From: JAWXCB01 sp034440455
GTDB taxonomy: Bacteria > Bacteroidota > Bacteroidia > Chitinophagales > CAIOSU01
DNA: 14,623 bases
Assembly (NCBI GenBank): GCA_034440455.1
Contig: JAWXCB010000055.1
Span: 1-14,623, forward strand
Reading direction: 5' to 3'
Shown: positions 1 to 8,032 of the stretch, in pieces
How the letters are laid out: each line of letters opens with the position of its first letter
Numbering within the stretch: position 1 is the first letter of the stretch
Made by a program: the position numbers and the translations under genes
The notes under the pieces: model-generated
What the model was told of the DNA's origin: nothing
Database searches by the model: none
What the model saw: the letters and a program-made list of their open reading frames with translations, nothing else

Positions 1-1
1 G

Positions 2-88
2 ATAAAGTGGCGCAACGATGAGCATGTTGAAATTTTTACCTGTAAACTTATTTTAGGACAGAAAGTGAGGAGGAGAGACATGATTTAA
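2..88 (+). CDS. Possible C-terminal end of an unidentified protein (partial)
   Basis: One plus-strand frame is open from the left edge for 28 codons and closes with TAA at 86-88. The visible tail is rich in charged and hydrophobic residues (it ends KVRRRDMI) and reads like an ordinary protein C-terminus, but it is too short to recognise. If real, its stop overlaps the stop of the minus-strand methyltransferase within the palindrome TTAA at 85-88, a convergent arrangement also seen at 10201-10204. A run of 28 open codons can occur by chance, so this is only a candidate. Confidence 0.3.
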   Translation: MKWRNDEHVEIFTCKLILGQKVRRRDMI

Positions 89-996
89 GATTTCCTGAAC
101 CGCACAAACGTGCCCACTGGTAAATTCATCCCGGATTTTGCAGGCAACACCAACTCTCCGATTTCTCTTTTGTTATTTCCAAAGGCGTTTGCAATCAGCG
201 AATCCAAAATGAGCGCAGAGAATCCTACTGAGTAAATATTGAGAAGGAAAAAATGTTTCTGAGGATTTAATAAATCAGCACACAGCTTTAGCATTTCATT
301 CAGGTGTTGTTCGAGCAGCCATTTTTCACCTTCTGGTCCTCTGCCGTAGGCGGGCGGGTCGAGAATGATTCCGTGGTAGGTATTTCCTCTTCGCTTTTCA
401 CGCTGCACGAATTTCAGCGCGTCTTCCACAATCCATCTGGTGATTCCTTCGAGCTTGTTTGATTGCTTGTTTTCATTCGCCCAGTTCACAACTTGTTTTA
501 CAGAGTCAAGATGGATAACATCTGCACCGGCTGCGCATGCAGCCAATGTTGATGCTCCGGTGTATGCAAACAAGTTTAGCACTTTAGGCTTCTCTTCTTT
601 GATTGATTTTACGCTGTCATAAATGAATTCCCAATTTTCAGCCTGCTCGGGGAAAATGCCGATGTGCCCGAATGAAGTGAGTGAAAGATTAAAATTCAAA
701 TCAAGGTACTGGCTCTTATAATGAATCGTCCACCGGTCTTTCATGCTGGTTTTTTTTATCCAGTTTCCTTTTTCTGAAGTAAGCGCTAAATCATCGCGTC
801 CTTTTTCACGCAGATATTTTGCATGATGCAGCGAATCCCATTCTTTCTGCGGAAGTTTTTTATCCCAGATTGCTTGCGGCTCTGGACGCGAGAGAATGAA
901 TTCCCCGAAGCGCTCCAGCTTTTCAAAATTGCCGCAATCAATCAGTTCGTAATCTTTCCAAAAGCGTGGTGAGAGTAAAAGATAAGGTGCGTGCAT
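85..996 (-). CDS. Class I SAM-dependent methyltransferase, RlmI/RlmK-like
   Basis: This 303-residue cytoplasmic enzyme probably methylates rRNA or another RNA using S-adenosylmethionine. The SAM-binding motif I is visible as VLNLFAYTGAST (139-150), followed by an acidic residue at the end of strand 2 (D164 in HLDSVKQVV) and the catalytic-loop motif DPPAYGRG (213-220). The stretch HIGIFPEQAENW (111-122) occupies the place of the G-x-F-x-x-Q/R segment just before the Rossmann fold in RlmI/RlmK-type 23S rRNA cytosine or guanine methyltransferases. The first 100 residues lack a clear PUA domain, so it is shorter than Escherichia coli RlmI (about 396 residues). That makes the exact target base uncertain. 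The start is ATG at 996; no good ribosome binding site is visible, as is usual in Bacteroidota. It is transcribed divergently from the TrmH-type gene and convergently with whatever lies left of the window. Confidence 0.85.
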   Translation of the reverse strand: MHAPYLLLSPRFWKDYELIDCGNFEKLERFGEFILSRPEPQAIWDKKLPQKEWDSLHHAKYLREKGRDDLALTSEKGNWIKKTSMKDRWTIHYKSQYLDLNFNLSLTSFGHIGIFPEQAENWEFIYDSVKSIKEEKPKVLNLFAYTGASTLAACAAGADVIHLDSVKQVVNWANENKQSNKLEGITRWIVEDALKFVQREKRRGNTYHGIILDPPAYGRGPEGEKWLLEQHLNEMLKLCADLLNPQKHFFLLNIYSVGFSALILDSLIANAFGNNKREIGELVLPAKSGMNLPVGTFVRFRKS

Positions 997-1030
997 GAGG
1001 CAATAATACTAATTTCAGCTCACGCTTGAC

Positions 1031-1110
1031 TGTCATGCCGGACTCGTTCCGGCATCCCCTCGCGTGTGTAATAATCTTATTTGAGATGCCGGAATAAATC
1101 CGACAGGACA
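1031..1110. repeat. Nested palindromic (REP-like) intergenic element
   Basis: An 80-base imperfect inverted repeat fills most of the gap between two divergent genes. The left arm (1031-1058) and the reverse complement of the right arm (1083-1110) match at 22 of 28 positions. The left arm is itself a perfect hairpin: ATGCCGGA (1035-1042), loop CTCGT, TCCGGCAT (1048-1055). The right arm repeats this with one mismatch (TGCCGGA, loop ATAAA, TCCGACA). It can therefore fold either as one long stem or as two small hairpins. This form is typical of dispersed REP/MITE-like elements, but only one copy is in the window, so genomic repetition is an inference. Confidence 0.7.
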
Positions 1111-1120
1111 CTACATAACG

Positions 1121-1918
1121 ATGGCTTCTATCACTTCAGATAAAAATCCAAGGATTCAGCAAATCCTCAAGCTGCGGGAAAAATCACGCGAGCGCAGAGA
1201 GCAAGGACTTTTTGTGATTGAAGGCATCCGCGAGGTAACGCTTGCTTTAAAAGGAGGCATTCATTTAGCAGAAATATTTTATTGCGCTGCATTTATTCAG
1301 CCAACATATTTAGAGGAGTTGAAAAAGAAAACGCAAAAGGTTGATTGGATTGAAATTGGAAAGAGCGTGTATGAAAAAATTGCGCTGCGTGATTCTACGG
1401 AGGGAATAATTGCAGTTGCCAAAATACAGAACTTAAAGCTGGAGCAAATTAAGTTGCCTGAAAATCCATTGCTCTTAATTGTAGAGAGCGTTGAAAAACC
1501 CGGCAACCTTGGCGCATTGCTAAGAACAGCGGATGCAGCGGTTTTGAGCGCGGTGCTTGTTTGCGACCCGAATGTGGACTTGTATAATCCGAATGTGATT
1601 CGCTCAAGTTTGGGATGCGTGTTTACACAGCAGGTTGTGACATGCGAATCACAAGAGGCAATAGCGTGGCTGAAAAGAAATCACATCAAAATATTCGCGG
1701 CAACACCGGAAGGAGCATCTTCATATTTGAAAACAGATTTTAAAAAAAACTGCGCGATTGCTGTGGGTTCCGAAGCGGAAGGATTGAGCAACATCTGGCT
1801 GGAAAATTCCGACTCAAACATTTCTATTTCCATGCAGGGAGAAATTGACTCGTTGAATGTATCCGTTTCGGCAGCGGTTATTCTTTTTGAAGCAGTAAGA
1901 CAGCGAACAGCCGTTTAA
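1121..1918 (+). CDS. TrmH/SpoU-family RNA 2'-O-ribose methyltransferase
   Basis: This 265-residue enzyme transfers a methyl group from SAM to a ribose 2'-OH in rRNA or tRNA. All three SPOUT knot motifs are visible: motif 1 VEKPGNLGALLRTADA (124-139, with the catalytic-type N-x-G-x-x-x-R), motif 2 VIRSSLGCVF (159-168), and motif 3 AVGSEAEGLSNIW (214-226) followed by SLNVSVSAAVILFE (244-257), which form the trefoil-knot SAM site. Residues 1-105 form the usual N-terminal substrate-binding domain, including the family-typical opening with a FVIEGIREV stretch (31-39). Length fits RlmB/TsnR-like proteins. The target nucleotide cannot be assigned from the sequence. The ATG at 1121 lies 10 bases after the palindromic repeat, so the element must sit in its leader or promoter region. 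The tRNA-Lys gene begins 60 bases downstream with its own promoter. Confidence 0.92.
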   Translation: MASITSDKNPRIQQILKLREKSRERREQGLFVIEGIREVTLALKGGIHLAEIFYCAAFIQPTYLEELKKKTQKVDWIEIGKSVYEKIALRDSTEGIIAVAKIQNLKLEQIKLPENPLLLIVESVEKPGNLGALLRTADAAVLSAVLVCDPNVDLYNPNVIRSSLGCVFTQQVVTCESQEAIAWLKRNHIKIFAATPEGASSYLKTDFKKNCAIAVGSEAEGLSNIWLENSDSNISISMQGEIDSLNVSVSAAVILFEAVRQRTAV

Positions 1919-1957
1919 TTTTTACATCACCGAATTTTCAAATCACCGAATCATCTT

Positions 1958-1965
1958 TATATTTG
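1958..1965 (+). promoter_or_regulatory. Bacteroidota -7 box (TATATTTG) for tRNA-Lys
   Basis: TATATTTG is an exact match to the Bacteroidota TAnnTTTG -7 element and ends 13 bases before the mature tRNA 5' end, giving a short leader. The usual -33 TTTG is only approximated, by TTTC at 1936-1939, 18 bases upstream. Position in front of a stable RNA gene supports the call. Confidence 0.65.
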
Positions 1966-1978
1966 CGCACCCAAAAAT

Positions 1979-2051
1979 CTCTCTGTAGCTCAGTTGGTAG
2001 AGCAAATGACTCTTAATCATTGGGTCGCAAGTTCGAATCTTGCCAGGGAGA
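1979..2051 (+). tRNA. tRNA-Lys (anticodon CUU)
   Basis: A full cloverleaf can be drawn. The acceptor stem is CTCTCTG (1979-1985) with CAGGGAG (2044-2050), with one T·G pair. The D stem is GCTC/GAGC (1988-1991, 2000-2003). The anticodon stem AATGA/TCATT closes the loop CTCTTAA (2010-2016), placing CTT at positions 34-36, which reads the lysine codon AAG. The T arm is GCAAG-TTCGAAT-CTTGC (2027-2043). The discriminator base is A2051, followed by CCTT, so the terminal CCA is not fully encoded and must be added post-transcriptionally. It is a single-gene unit, with promoter and terminator close on either side. Confidence 0.96.
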
Positions 2052-2055
2052 CCTT

Positions 2056-2091
2056 AAAGGACTGCCGACTATTTTTGGCAGTCCTTTTTTT
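2056..2091 (+). terminator. Rho-independent terminator after tRNA-Lys
   Basis: A perfect 11-bp stem, AAAGGACTGCC (2056-2066) with GGCAGTCCTTT (2077-2087), encloses a 10-base loop and runs into a T tract to 2091. It begins five bases after the tRNA discriminator and isolates the tRNA from the efflux operon. Confidence 0.92.
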
Positions 2092-2274
2092 ATTCACTTC
2101 GTTGAAACCATTTCCAACATTGAGAAGCAGCGAGAATACCTCATCTCGTAGTATGGTTCTATTTTCCATTCTCTTATGTTATTTTTTTAGGAGAATGAAG
2201 TAAGGCGAATGTATTGCCTTTTCCCAAACTTTTATATCGAGTCTTTTGCAGGTTGTAGTCCTATATGATTCCAT

Positions 2275-2294
2275 TCTGTGACACAAGTCACAGA
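2275..2294 (+). promoter_or_regulatory. Crp/Fnr-type operator upstream of the efflux operon
   Basis: TCTGTGAC-ACAA-GTCACAGA is a perfect 8-bp inverted repeat. Its core, TGTGA-N6-TCACA (2277-2292), is exactly the consensus for the Crp branch of the Crp/Fnr family. Its centre (2284.5) is about 40 bases upstream of the transcription start expected from the TACTTTTG box at 2314-2321. That is the class II activator position, and no good -33 element is present there. The regulator gene is not in this window, and Crp/Fnr paralogues in Bacteroidota respond to various signals, so the inducing signal is unknown. Confidence 0.75.
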
Positions 2295-2313
2295 GTAGGG
2301 AGAACTGTTGAAA

Positions 2314-2321
2314 TACTTTTG
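2314..2321 (+). promoter_or_regulatory. -7 box (TACTTTTG) of the efflux operon
   Basis: TACTTTTG matches TAnnTTTG exactly. Transcription would start near 2325-2328, after the in-frame GTG at 2321. This argues for the ATG at 2339 as the start of the first gene, with a very short leader. There is no TTTG at the -33 distance, consistent with activation from the Crp-type site just upstream. Confidence 0.65.
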
Positions 2322-2338
2322 TGCGAAATTTTATTTGC

Positions 2339-3658
2339 ATGAAAAAAGTTTTGACCGGGTTGCTGCTTTTTATTGTTTCGTCTTCAGCATCCTTGTTGGC
2401 TCAAGAAGCTGTGCCGCTCTCATTACACGATGCCTTGAATGCTGCGCTATCAGGCAATAAAGAAATCATAATGGCAGCGATGGACGAGGCAAGCGCCACA
2501 GCAGGATTCAAACAGACCAACGCAGTTTTCCTTCCGCAGATCAATGTTAGCTACACAGCAATGAGTTCAAATAATCCGTTGAATGCTTTTGGCTTTCAAC
2601 TTCAGCAAGAATCCATTGAGCAGTCAGATTTTAATCCTGACTTGCTCAACAATCCATCCGCTACGCAAAACTTCATGACCAAAGCGGAATGGAAACAACC
2701 TCTACTGAACATGGATATGTTGTATATGCGCAAGGCAGCGCATCAGCAAATAGATGTTTATGAATTCAAAACGCAGCGCACAAAAGAGTACCTGACATTT
2801 GAGGTTCAAAAGGCTTATGCTCAACTCCAATTAGCTCACCAGGCTAAAAATGTTTTAGACGAAGCATTGCAAACGGTCAATGTGATTTACACAGCAACCA
2901 ACAATCGCTTTGAAAAAGGATTTCTGCAAAAGTCAGATGTGCTGAATGTTCAGGTGCAGGTATCCATGGTTGAACATCATTTAGCAGAGGCCAAAAGCAA
3001 TATGCAAAATGCTTCTGATTTTCTCAGCCTGCTCATGGGGAAGCAAACCGGAGCATTATATATTGTTGACCCGCTTGATAGCATAGCTTCAGCCGAAAAT
3101 ATAGAAACCCAACTTCCAGAGAGCCGTGCAGACTTTCAGGCAATGCAATCAGCAGTGGCGGCTCAAGACATGTTAATCAATTCAGGGAAGATGACCTATG
3201 TGCCAAAACTCAATGGCTTTGCCGAGTACCTGATAAATGATAATGATGCATTTGGATTTGGTTCCGGTTCTTACTTCATAGGCGCGCAACTGTCATGGAG
3301 CCTATTCAACGGCACGGCTACTTTCAATAAAGTAAAACAACAGCGCATTGACCGAAACAAGATGGCGGAGCAACTGCAATATCAAAAAGATCAGGGACAG
3401 GTCGAGCTTAATAAGACCATCCGTCAGTTGCAGGATACCCGCTTTGCACTGCGGCAACAGGAAGTTGCTGTAGAACAGGCTGCGGAAGCCCTGCGCATTT
3501 TGCAAAACCGCTACCAGCAAGGGCTTGTTGCGACTAATGATATTCTGCAATCGCAAACATTGTTATCTCAGCAAAAGCTGAATCAGGCACAAGCGGTTTT
3601 CAAATTCAACACAACCAATGCTTATCTGCAATTTTTAACATCAACAACTGAAAAATAA
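2339..3658 (+). CDS. TolC-family outer-membrane efflux channel
   Basis: This 439-residue protein is the outer-membrane duct of a tripartite RND pump. A signal peptide spans roughly residues 1-21 (MKKVLTGLLL core, cleavage near LLA|QEA). The mature protein shows the two homologous OEP halves. Each has the characteristic helix-turn stretch: RFEKGFLQKSDVLNVQVQV (190-208) in the first and RYQQGLVATNDILQSQTLL (391-409) in the second. Long Gln/Ala-rich coiled-coil helices lie around 140-235 and 330-425. SYFIGAQLSWSLFNG (311-325) resembles the family's second beta-barrel strand. The ATG at 2339 was chosen over GTG at 2321 because it gives a clean signal peptide and because the predicted promoter overlaps the GTG. 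It is the first gene of the unit, and the adaptor gene starts 3 bases after its stop. Confidence 0.93.
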   Translation: MKKVLTGLLLFIVSSSASLLAQEAVPLSLHDALNAALSGNKEIIMAAMDEASATAGFKQTNAVFLPQINVSYTAMSSNNPLNAFGFQLQQESIEQSDFNPDLLNNPSATQNFMTKAEWKQPLLNMDMLYMRKAAHQQIDVYEFKTQRTKEYLTFEVQKAYAQLQLAHQAKNVLDEALQTVNVIYTATNNRFEKGFLQKSDVLNVQVQVSMVEHHLAEAKSNMQNASDFLSLLMGKQTGALYIVDPLDSIASAENIETQLPESRADFQAMQSAVAAQDMLINSGKMTYVPKLNGFAEYLINDNDAFGFGSGSYFIGAQLSWSLFNGTATFNKVKQQRIDRNKMAEQLQYQKDQGQVELNKTIRQLQDTRFALRQQEVAVEQAAEALRILQNRYQQGLVATNDILQSQTLLSQQKLNQAQAVFKFNTTNAYLQFLTSTTEK

Positions 3659-3661
3659 AAC

Positions 3662-4765
3662 ATGAATTCTATGAAAATACAAGCAAACGCATTTGCTATT
3701 CCATCGCTTTTAATGGTGTTTTTTTTCCTGACCTCTTGTTCCGGGAATAAACACGAAGAAGAAACAAAGAAAGACAATCCTGTTCCGGTTGTTGTTGCTG
3801 TTGCCGGAAAACAAACCGGTGATAATATTTATGCAAGCGGTCAAATCGAGTCTAAAGAAACAGCTGCTATCAGCACCCGTGTGATGGGCTTTATTACCAG
3901 CATTAAGGTTAATCCCGGAGATCAGGTTCAAAAGAGACAGCTTCTCGTGACCATCAGTGATGGTGATATACAGGCGAAAAAAGCGCAGGCGCAAGCCATG
4001 GTTTCGGAAGCAGAGGCTGCGTTAAAAGATGCTGAAAAAGATTATAAGCGTTTCGAAGAACTCTATAAACAACAAAGCGCATCAACCAAAGAGTTTGAAA
4101 ATGCCGAGTTGCATTACAATTCGATAAAGGCAAAGACAGAAGCAGCCAGACAGATGCAAAATGAGGCAGAAGCCATGCTCGCATATACTAATCTTACGGC
4201 TCCTATTTCTGGGGTTATCATACAAAAAAATATGGATGCAGGAAGCATGGCAAACCCGGGAATGCCCATCCTTGTGATAGAACAAACTGGAGGCTACCAG
4301 ATTAGCGCTTCAGTTTCTGAAGCAGATATAGCGAGTATAAAAGAAGGCGCTGATGCTGAAGTTGTCATTAAGTCAAGTGGAAGAATTATAAAGGGAAAGG
4401 TTTCGGAAATAAGTCCATCCTCGCAGTTCAGTGGCGGGCAATACATTATTAAAGTAAGTATCCCGGATGCCGAAAAGAATGGCTTGTATTCCGGGATGTA
4501 TGTGAATGTTTCGATTACATCTTCAGGCTTGCCAACTGCATCAGGCAGTTTCGTGCTTGTGCCGGCTTCTGCAATTATCTATAAAGATCAACTCATCGGA
4601 ATTTACATCGTCAGCGAAAGTCAAACCGCTTTGCTGCGTTGGATAAAAGCAGGTAAAATTTTCGGTGATAAAGTGGAAATCCTGTCAGGGCTGCGCCCCG
4701 ATGAAAAATTTATTCTCGCCAGTGAGGGTAAGCTGTATAACGGTGTACCCGTAATTGAGCAATAA
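3662..4765 (+). CDS. RND efflux membrane-fusion adaptor, lipoprotein
   Basis: This 367-residue periplasmic adaptor bridges the inner-membrane permease and the TolC-like channel. The N-terminus is a lipoprotein signal with lipobox LTSC (C26), so it is lipid-anchored in a membrane. Domains in order are: first lipoyl half around 60-100 (STRVMGFITSIKVNPGDQV); an alpha-helical hairpin of about 105-190, rich in Ala, Glu and Lys; second lipoyl half (LTAPISGVIIQKNMDAGSM, near 195-215); beta-barrel about 225-300; and a membrane-proximal domain to the end. No His- or Met-rich metal-binding segment is visible, unlike many CusB/CzcB adaptors. A second ATG three codons downstream (3671) is an equally possible start and would not change the lipobox. 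A 48-base gap precedes the permease, the longest gap between the pump genes. Confidence 0.93.
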   Translation: MNSMKIQANAFAIPSLLMVFFFLTSCSGNKHEEETKKDNPVPVVVAVAGKQTGDNIYASGQIESKETAAISTRVMGFITSIKVNPGDQVQKRQLLVTISDGDIQAKKAQAQAMVSEAEAALKDAEKDYKRFEELYKQQSASTKEFENAELHYNSIKAKTEAARQMQNEAEAMLAYTNLTAPISGVIIQKNMDAGSMANPGMPILVIEQTGGYQISASVSEADIASIKEGADAEVVIKSSGRIIKGKVSEISPSSQFSGGQYIIKVSIPDAEKNGLYSGMYVNVSITSSGLPTASGSFVLVPASAIIYKDQLIGIYIVSESQTALLRWIKAGKIFGDKVEILSGLRPDEKFILASEGKLYNGVPVIEQ

Positions 4766-4813
4766 ATTCTTCACCTATATTATGTCTAACAATTATATCT
4801 AATACTGCATAAA

Positions 4814-7800
4814 ATGAAAGAAGGTTTATCCGGAAATATTGCGAAAGCATTCATCCAATCAAAGCTGACTATTTTGTTAATGATTGCTTTTCTGATGGTG
4901 GGTGGTTACAGCACGTTGCTTATTCCGCGCGAAGAAGAACCGCAGATTGATGTGCCGATGGCGGATATTTTTCTCCGCTACCCGGGCGCTTCACCAAAAG
5001 AAGTAGAAGCGAGAGTATCCCAGCCACTGGAGAAAATAATCTCCAATGTCAAAGGCGTTGAATATGTTTATTCCACTTCGATGCAGGGTCAGGCAATGCT
5101 GATCGTTCAGTTTTATGTGGGAGAAGACATTGAGCGTTCATTGGTGAAACTCTACAATGAGCTGATGAAGAATATGGACAGGATGCCTCCCGGAGTGTCT
5201 ATGCCGTTGGTTAAAACAAGAGCCATTGATGATGTGCCGGTTCTCGGATTGACTTTATGGAGTGAGCATTACAGCGATTATGAGCTGAAGCAACTGGGTC
5301 AGGCGCTCACGAATGAGATTAAAAAGATACCGGATGTTGCATCTGTCAATATTCTTGGAGGAAGAAGCCGTCAGGTAAGCGTAACGCTGGACAAAGATAA
5401 AATGGCGGAGAGCCGCGTTGACTTTCTCAGCATCAGCAAGCAAATACAGGGAAGCAATGCGCAGCAGTTCGCGGGAAATATATTTAATCAGGATACGGTG
5501 TTCTCCGTGGACGCGGGAAGTTTTTTAAGCAATGCAGATGAAGTTAGAAACCTCGTAATCGGATCTAACAATGGACAACCTGTTTACTTGAAGCAGGTAG
5601 CCGCTATCGAAGAAGGAGCTGAAAAGCCATCGCAATATGTTTTCTTCGGATTCGGGCAGCATGATACGGTGCAAGCGAAAAACTACAGGTCAGACTATCC
5701 TGCTGTAACGCTTTCAATTTCCAAGAAGAAAGGTGCCGATGCGATGTATCTTTCAGAGCGTATTGTCACCAAAGTGGAGCATCTGAAAAAGGAGCTGATT
5801 CCTTCGGATGTGCAGGTGACAGAAACAAGAAATTATGGAGAAACCGCTTCCGAAAAAGTATCGGAACTGCTATTGCATCTGTTCATAGCCATCATAGCAG
5901 TGACGCTTTTTGTCATGCTGGCGATGGGCTGGCGGGGTGGGCTGGTAGTTTTCTTATCCGTGCCAATAACATTCGCCCTGACTTTATTCAGCTACTACTT
6001 TCTGGACTATACGCTCAACCGCATTACGCTTTTTGCGCTTGTGTTTATCACCGGAATTGTGGTGGACGACTCTATCATCATTGCTGAAAACATGCACCGC
6101 CATTTTAAAATGAAGCGGTTGCCGCCTTTGCAGGCAGCCATCTTCGCCATCAATGAAGTTGGTAATCCAACGATACTTGCTACGTTCACGGTTATTGCTG
6201 CTGTTTTGCCGATGGCTTTTGTGTCAGGCATGATGGGACCTTACATGAGTCCGATGCCGATTGGCGCATCTATCGCCATGATGCTTTCGCTTGTGGTGGC
6301 GTTAACCCTTACGCCCTATCTCGGCTACCTCTTTTTGAGAGAGAAGGAAGGGCATAAGGAGAAAGCGCCTGTTGTTTTGGAAGAATCAAAAATTTATAAA
6401 CTCTACAAAGCATTTATCAATCCCTTGCTTGAATCGCGCTGGAAGCGTTGGGCATTCATCGTGGGTACGGTAGTCATCCTGCTGGGGTCAGTTTCTTTTT
6501 TCTATACCAAATGGGTAGCGGTAAAAATGCTCCCCTTCGATAATAAAAATGAATTTCAGGTACTGATTGACATGCCGGAAGGAACAACATTAGAGCGCAC
6601 AGCGGGCGTTGCGCAGGAAATTTCACAATACTTGTCACAGCAAAAAATTGTAAGAAACTATCAGGGATATGTGGGAACAGCAGGTCCAATAAGTTTTAAC
6701 GGACTGGTGCGTCACTATGATTTACGCAGCGGTGATAATGTTGCTGATGTGCAAGTGAATTTGGTTGACAAGAAAGACCGCAGCATTCAAAGTCACGAGA
6801 TTGTAAAGCAAATGCGTCCGGCTATTCAAGAAATAGCTAAAAAATTCAATGCTAACGTGAAGATGGTAGAGGTGCCCCCCGGTCCTCCTGTGCTCTCCAC
6901 GATTGTTGCTGAAATCTATGGACCGGACTACGATGAACAGATTCGGATTGCGGAGCAAGTCAAAGGATTGATTGAAAACACGGAAGGCGTGGTGGATGTT
7001 GACTGGATGACGGAAGCAAACCAGCCGGAATATCATTTTGAAGTAGATAAGGAAAAAGCCATGCGCAATGGAGTAGCGCCAGTTCAGGTGGTGGCAACAA
7101 TCAATGCAGCGTTATCGAGTATGCCTGCGGGTGTTTTACATAATCCGGTTTCATTTGACCCTGTGAATATTGTTTTGCAATTGAGCGATGGAGATAAATC
7201 CAGCATCAATGATATCAGGAATCTGAAAGTGATAAACCAGATGGGGAACGCAATTCCGGTGGGCGACCTCGTGCAGATTAAAAAAGAAATCAAGGAGAAA
7301 AGTATTTTCCGCAAGAATCAAAAACGGGTGGTATATGTATTGGCTGATATGGCAGGCGAACTTGAAAGTCCTGCCTATGCGATTATGGATATCTCCGACA
7401 GGTTGAAGAACATCAATATGAAGAAAGGATACGCGCTGGAAGAATCTTACAATCAGCAGCCTGAGTTTGAAGACAACTATACGCTCAAATGGGATGGCGA
7501 ATGGCAAATCACCTATGAAGTGTTCCGTGACCTTGGAATAGCATTCTTAGTGGTGATTATTTTCATTTACATACTCATCGTAGGTTGGTTCCAGAACTTT
7601 AAGGTTCCTATCGTTATGCTCGCGGCTATTCCGTTATCACTCATCGGAATTGTGCTGGGTCACTGGATGCTGGGCGCCTATTTCACCGCTACTTCGATGA
7701 TCGGCTTCATCGCATTAGCAGGCGTGATGGTAAGAAATTCCGTTTTGCTGATTGACTTTATCAATATCCGTCTGGATGAAGGTATTCCATTGAAGCAGGC

Positions 7801-8029
7801 GATTATCGAAGCTGGCGCTGTTCGCACCACGCCTATTTTGTTGACGGCAGGCGCGGTGGTGCTGGGCGCGGTGATCATCCTGTTCGACCCCATCTTTCAG
7901 GGATTGGCTATTTCTCTCATGGGCGGAACCATCACATCCACATTCCTCACATTGCTGGTGGTTCCCCTTTTGTATTACCGGATGATGCGGGGGCAAACCG
8001 GAAAAAATCAAAACTCCATAAATACTTGA
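4814..8029 (+). CDS. RND efflux transporter permease (HAE-like)
   Basis: This 1071-residue inner-membrane permease is a proton-driven trimeric pump of the AcrB superfamily, of full family length. TM1 is near residues 18-37. The first porter region opens with YPGASPKEVEARVSQPLEK (56-74), a signature seen across RND pumps. TM2-TM6 span about 352-508, and the second half repeats the plan with TM7 near 546-565 and TM8-TM12 from about 903 onward. TM4 carries GIVVDDSIIIAEN with the Asp pair D418/D419 of the proton relay, as in drug-type HAE permeases and unlike the single-Asp arrangement of many CzcA-type metal pumps. The lysine of TM10 in AcrB (K940) is replaced by R974 in GVMVRNSVLLIDF. Substrate cannot be read; organic compounds are slightly favoured over metals by the TM4 motif, while the companion genes recall metal-efflux operons. 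The next gene begins 3 bases after the stop. Confidence 0.95.
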   Translation: MKEGLSGNIAKAFIQSKLTILLMIAFLMVGGYSTLLIPREEEPQIDVPMADIFLRYPGASPKEVEARVSQPLEKIISNVKGVEYVYSTSMQGQAMLIVQFYVGEDIERSLVKLYNELMKNMDRMPPGVSMPLVKTRAIDDVPVLGLTLWSEHYSDYELKQLGQALTNEIKKIPDVASVNILGGRSRQVSVTLDKDKMAESRVDFLSISKQIQGSNAQQFAGNIFNQDTVFSVDAGSFLSNADEVRNLVIGSNNGQPVYLKQVAAIEEGAEKPSQYVFFGFGQHDTVQAKNYRSDYPAVTLSISKKKGADAMYLSERIVTKVEHLKKELIPSDVQVTETRNYGETASEKVSELLLHLFIAIIAVTLFVMLAMGWRGGLVVFLSVPITFALTLFSYYFLDYTLNRITLFALVFITGIVVDDSIIIAENMHRHFKMKRLPPLQAAIFAINEVGNPTILATFTVIAAVLPMAFVSGMMGPYMSPMPIGASIAMMLSLVVALTLTPYLGYLFLREKEGHKEKAPVVLEESKIYKLYKAFINPLLESRWKRWAFIVGTVVILLGSVSFFYTKWVAVKMLPFDNKNEFQVLIDMPEGTTLERTAGVAQEISQYLSQQKIVRNYQGYVGTAGPISFNGLVRHYDLRSGDNVADVQVNLVDKKDRSIQSHEIVKQMRPAIQEIAKKFNANVKMVEVPPGPPVLSTIVAEIYGPDYDEQIRIAEQVKGLIENTEGVVDVDWMTEANQPEYHFEVDKEKAMRNGVAPVQVVATINAALSSMPAGVLHNPVSFDPVNIVLQLSDGDKSSINDIRNLKVINQMGNAIPVGDLVQIKKEIKEKSIFRKNQKRVVYVLADMAGELESPAYAIMDISDRLKNINMKKGYALEESYNQQPEFEDNYTLKWDGEWQITYEVFRDLGIAFLVVIIFIYILIVGWFQNFKVPIVMLAAIPLSLIGIVLGHWMLGAYFTATSMIGFIALAGVMVRNSVLLIDFINIRLDEGIPLKQAIIEAGAVRTTPILLTAGAVVLGAVIILFDPIFQGLAISLMGGTITSTFLTLLVVPLLYYRMMRGQTGKNQNSINT

Positions 8030-8032
8030 CCT

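Noticed and set aside
1994..2203. Plus-strand open frame across the tRNA
   Set aside because: It overlaps the tRNA-Lys and its terminator, and its translation has no protein-like character beyond that.
2197..2221. Hairpin AAGGC...GCCTT before the efflux operon as a terminator or attenuator
   Set aside because: Only five base pairs and a short T run; too weak to support.
2321..2338. GTG at 2321 as the start of the TolC-family gene
   Set aside because: It overlaps the -7 box and would precede the predicted transcript start. The ATG at 2339 gives a clean signal peptide.
7715..8011. Minus-strand open frame opposite the end of the RND permease
   Set aside because: The sense frame is a strongly conserved permease. 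The antisense translation is His/Gln-rich without any motif and looks like a shadow.
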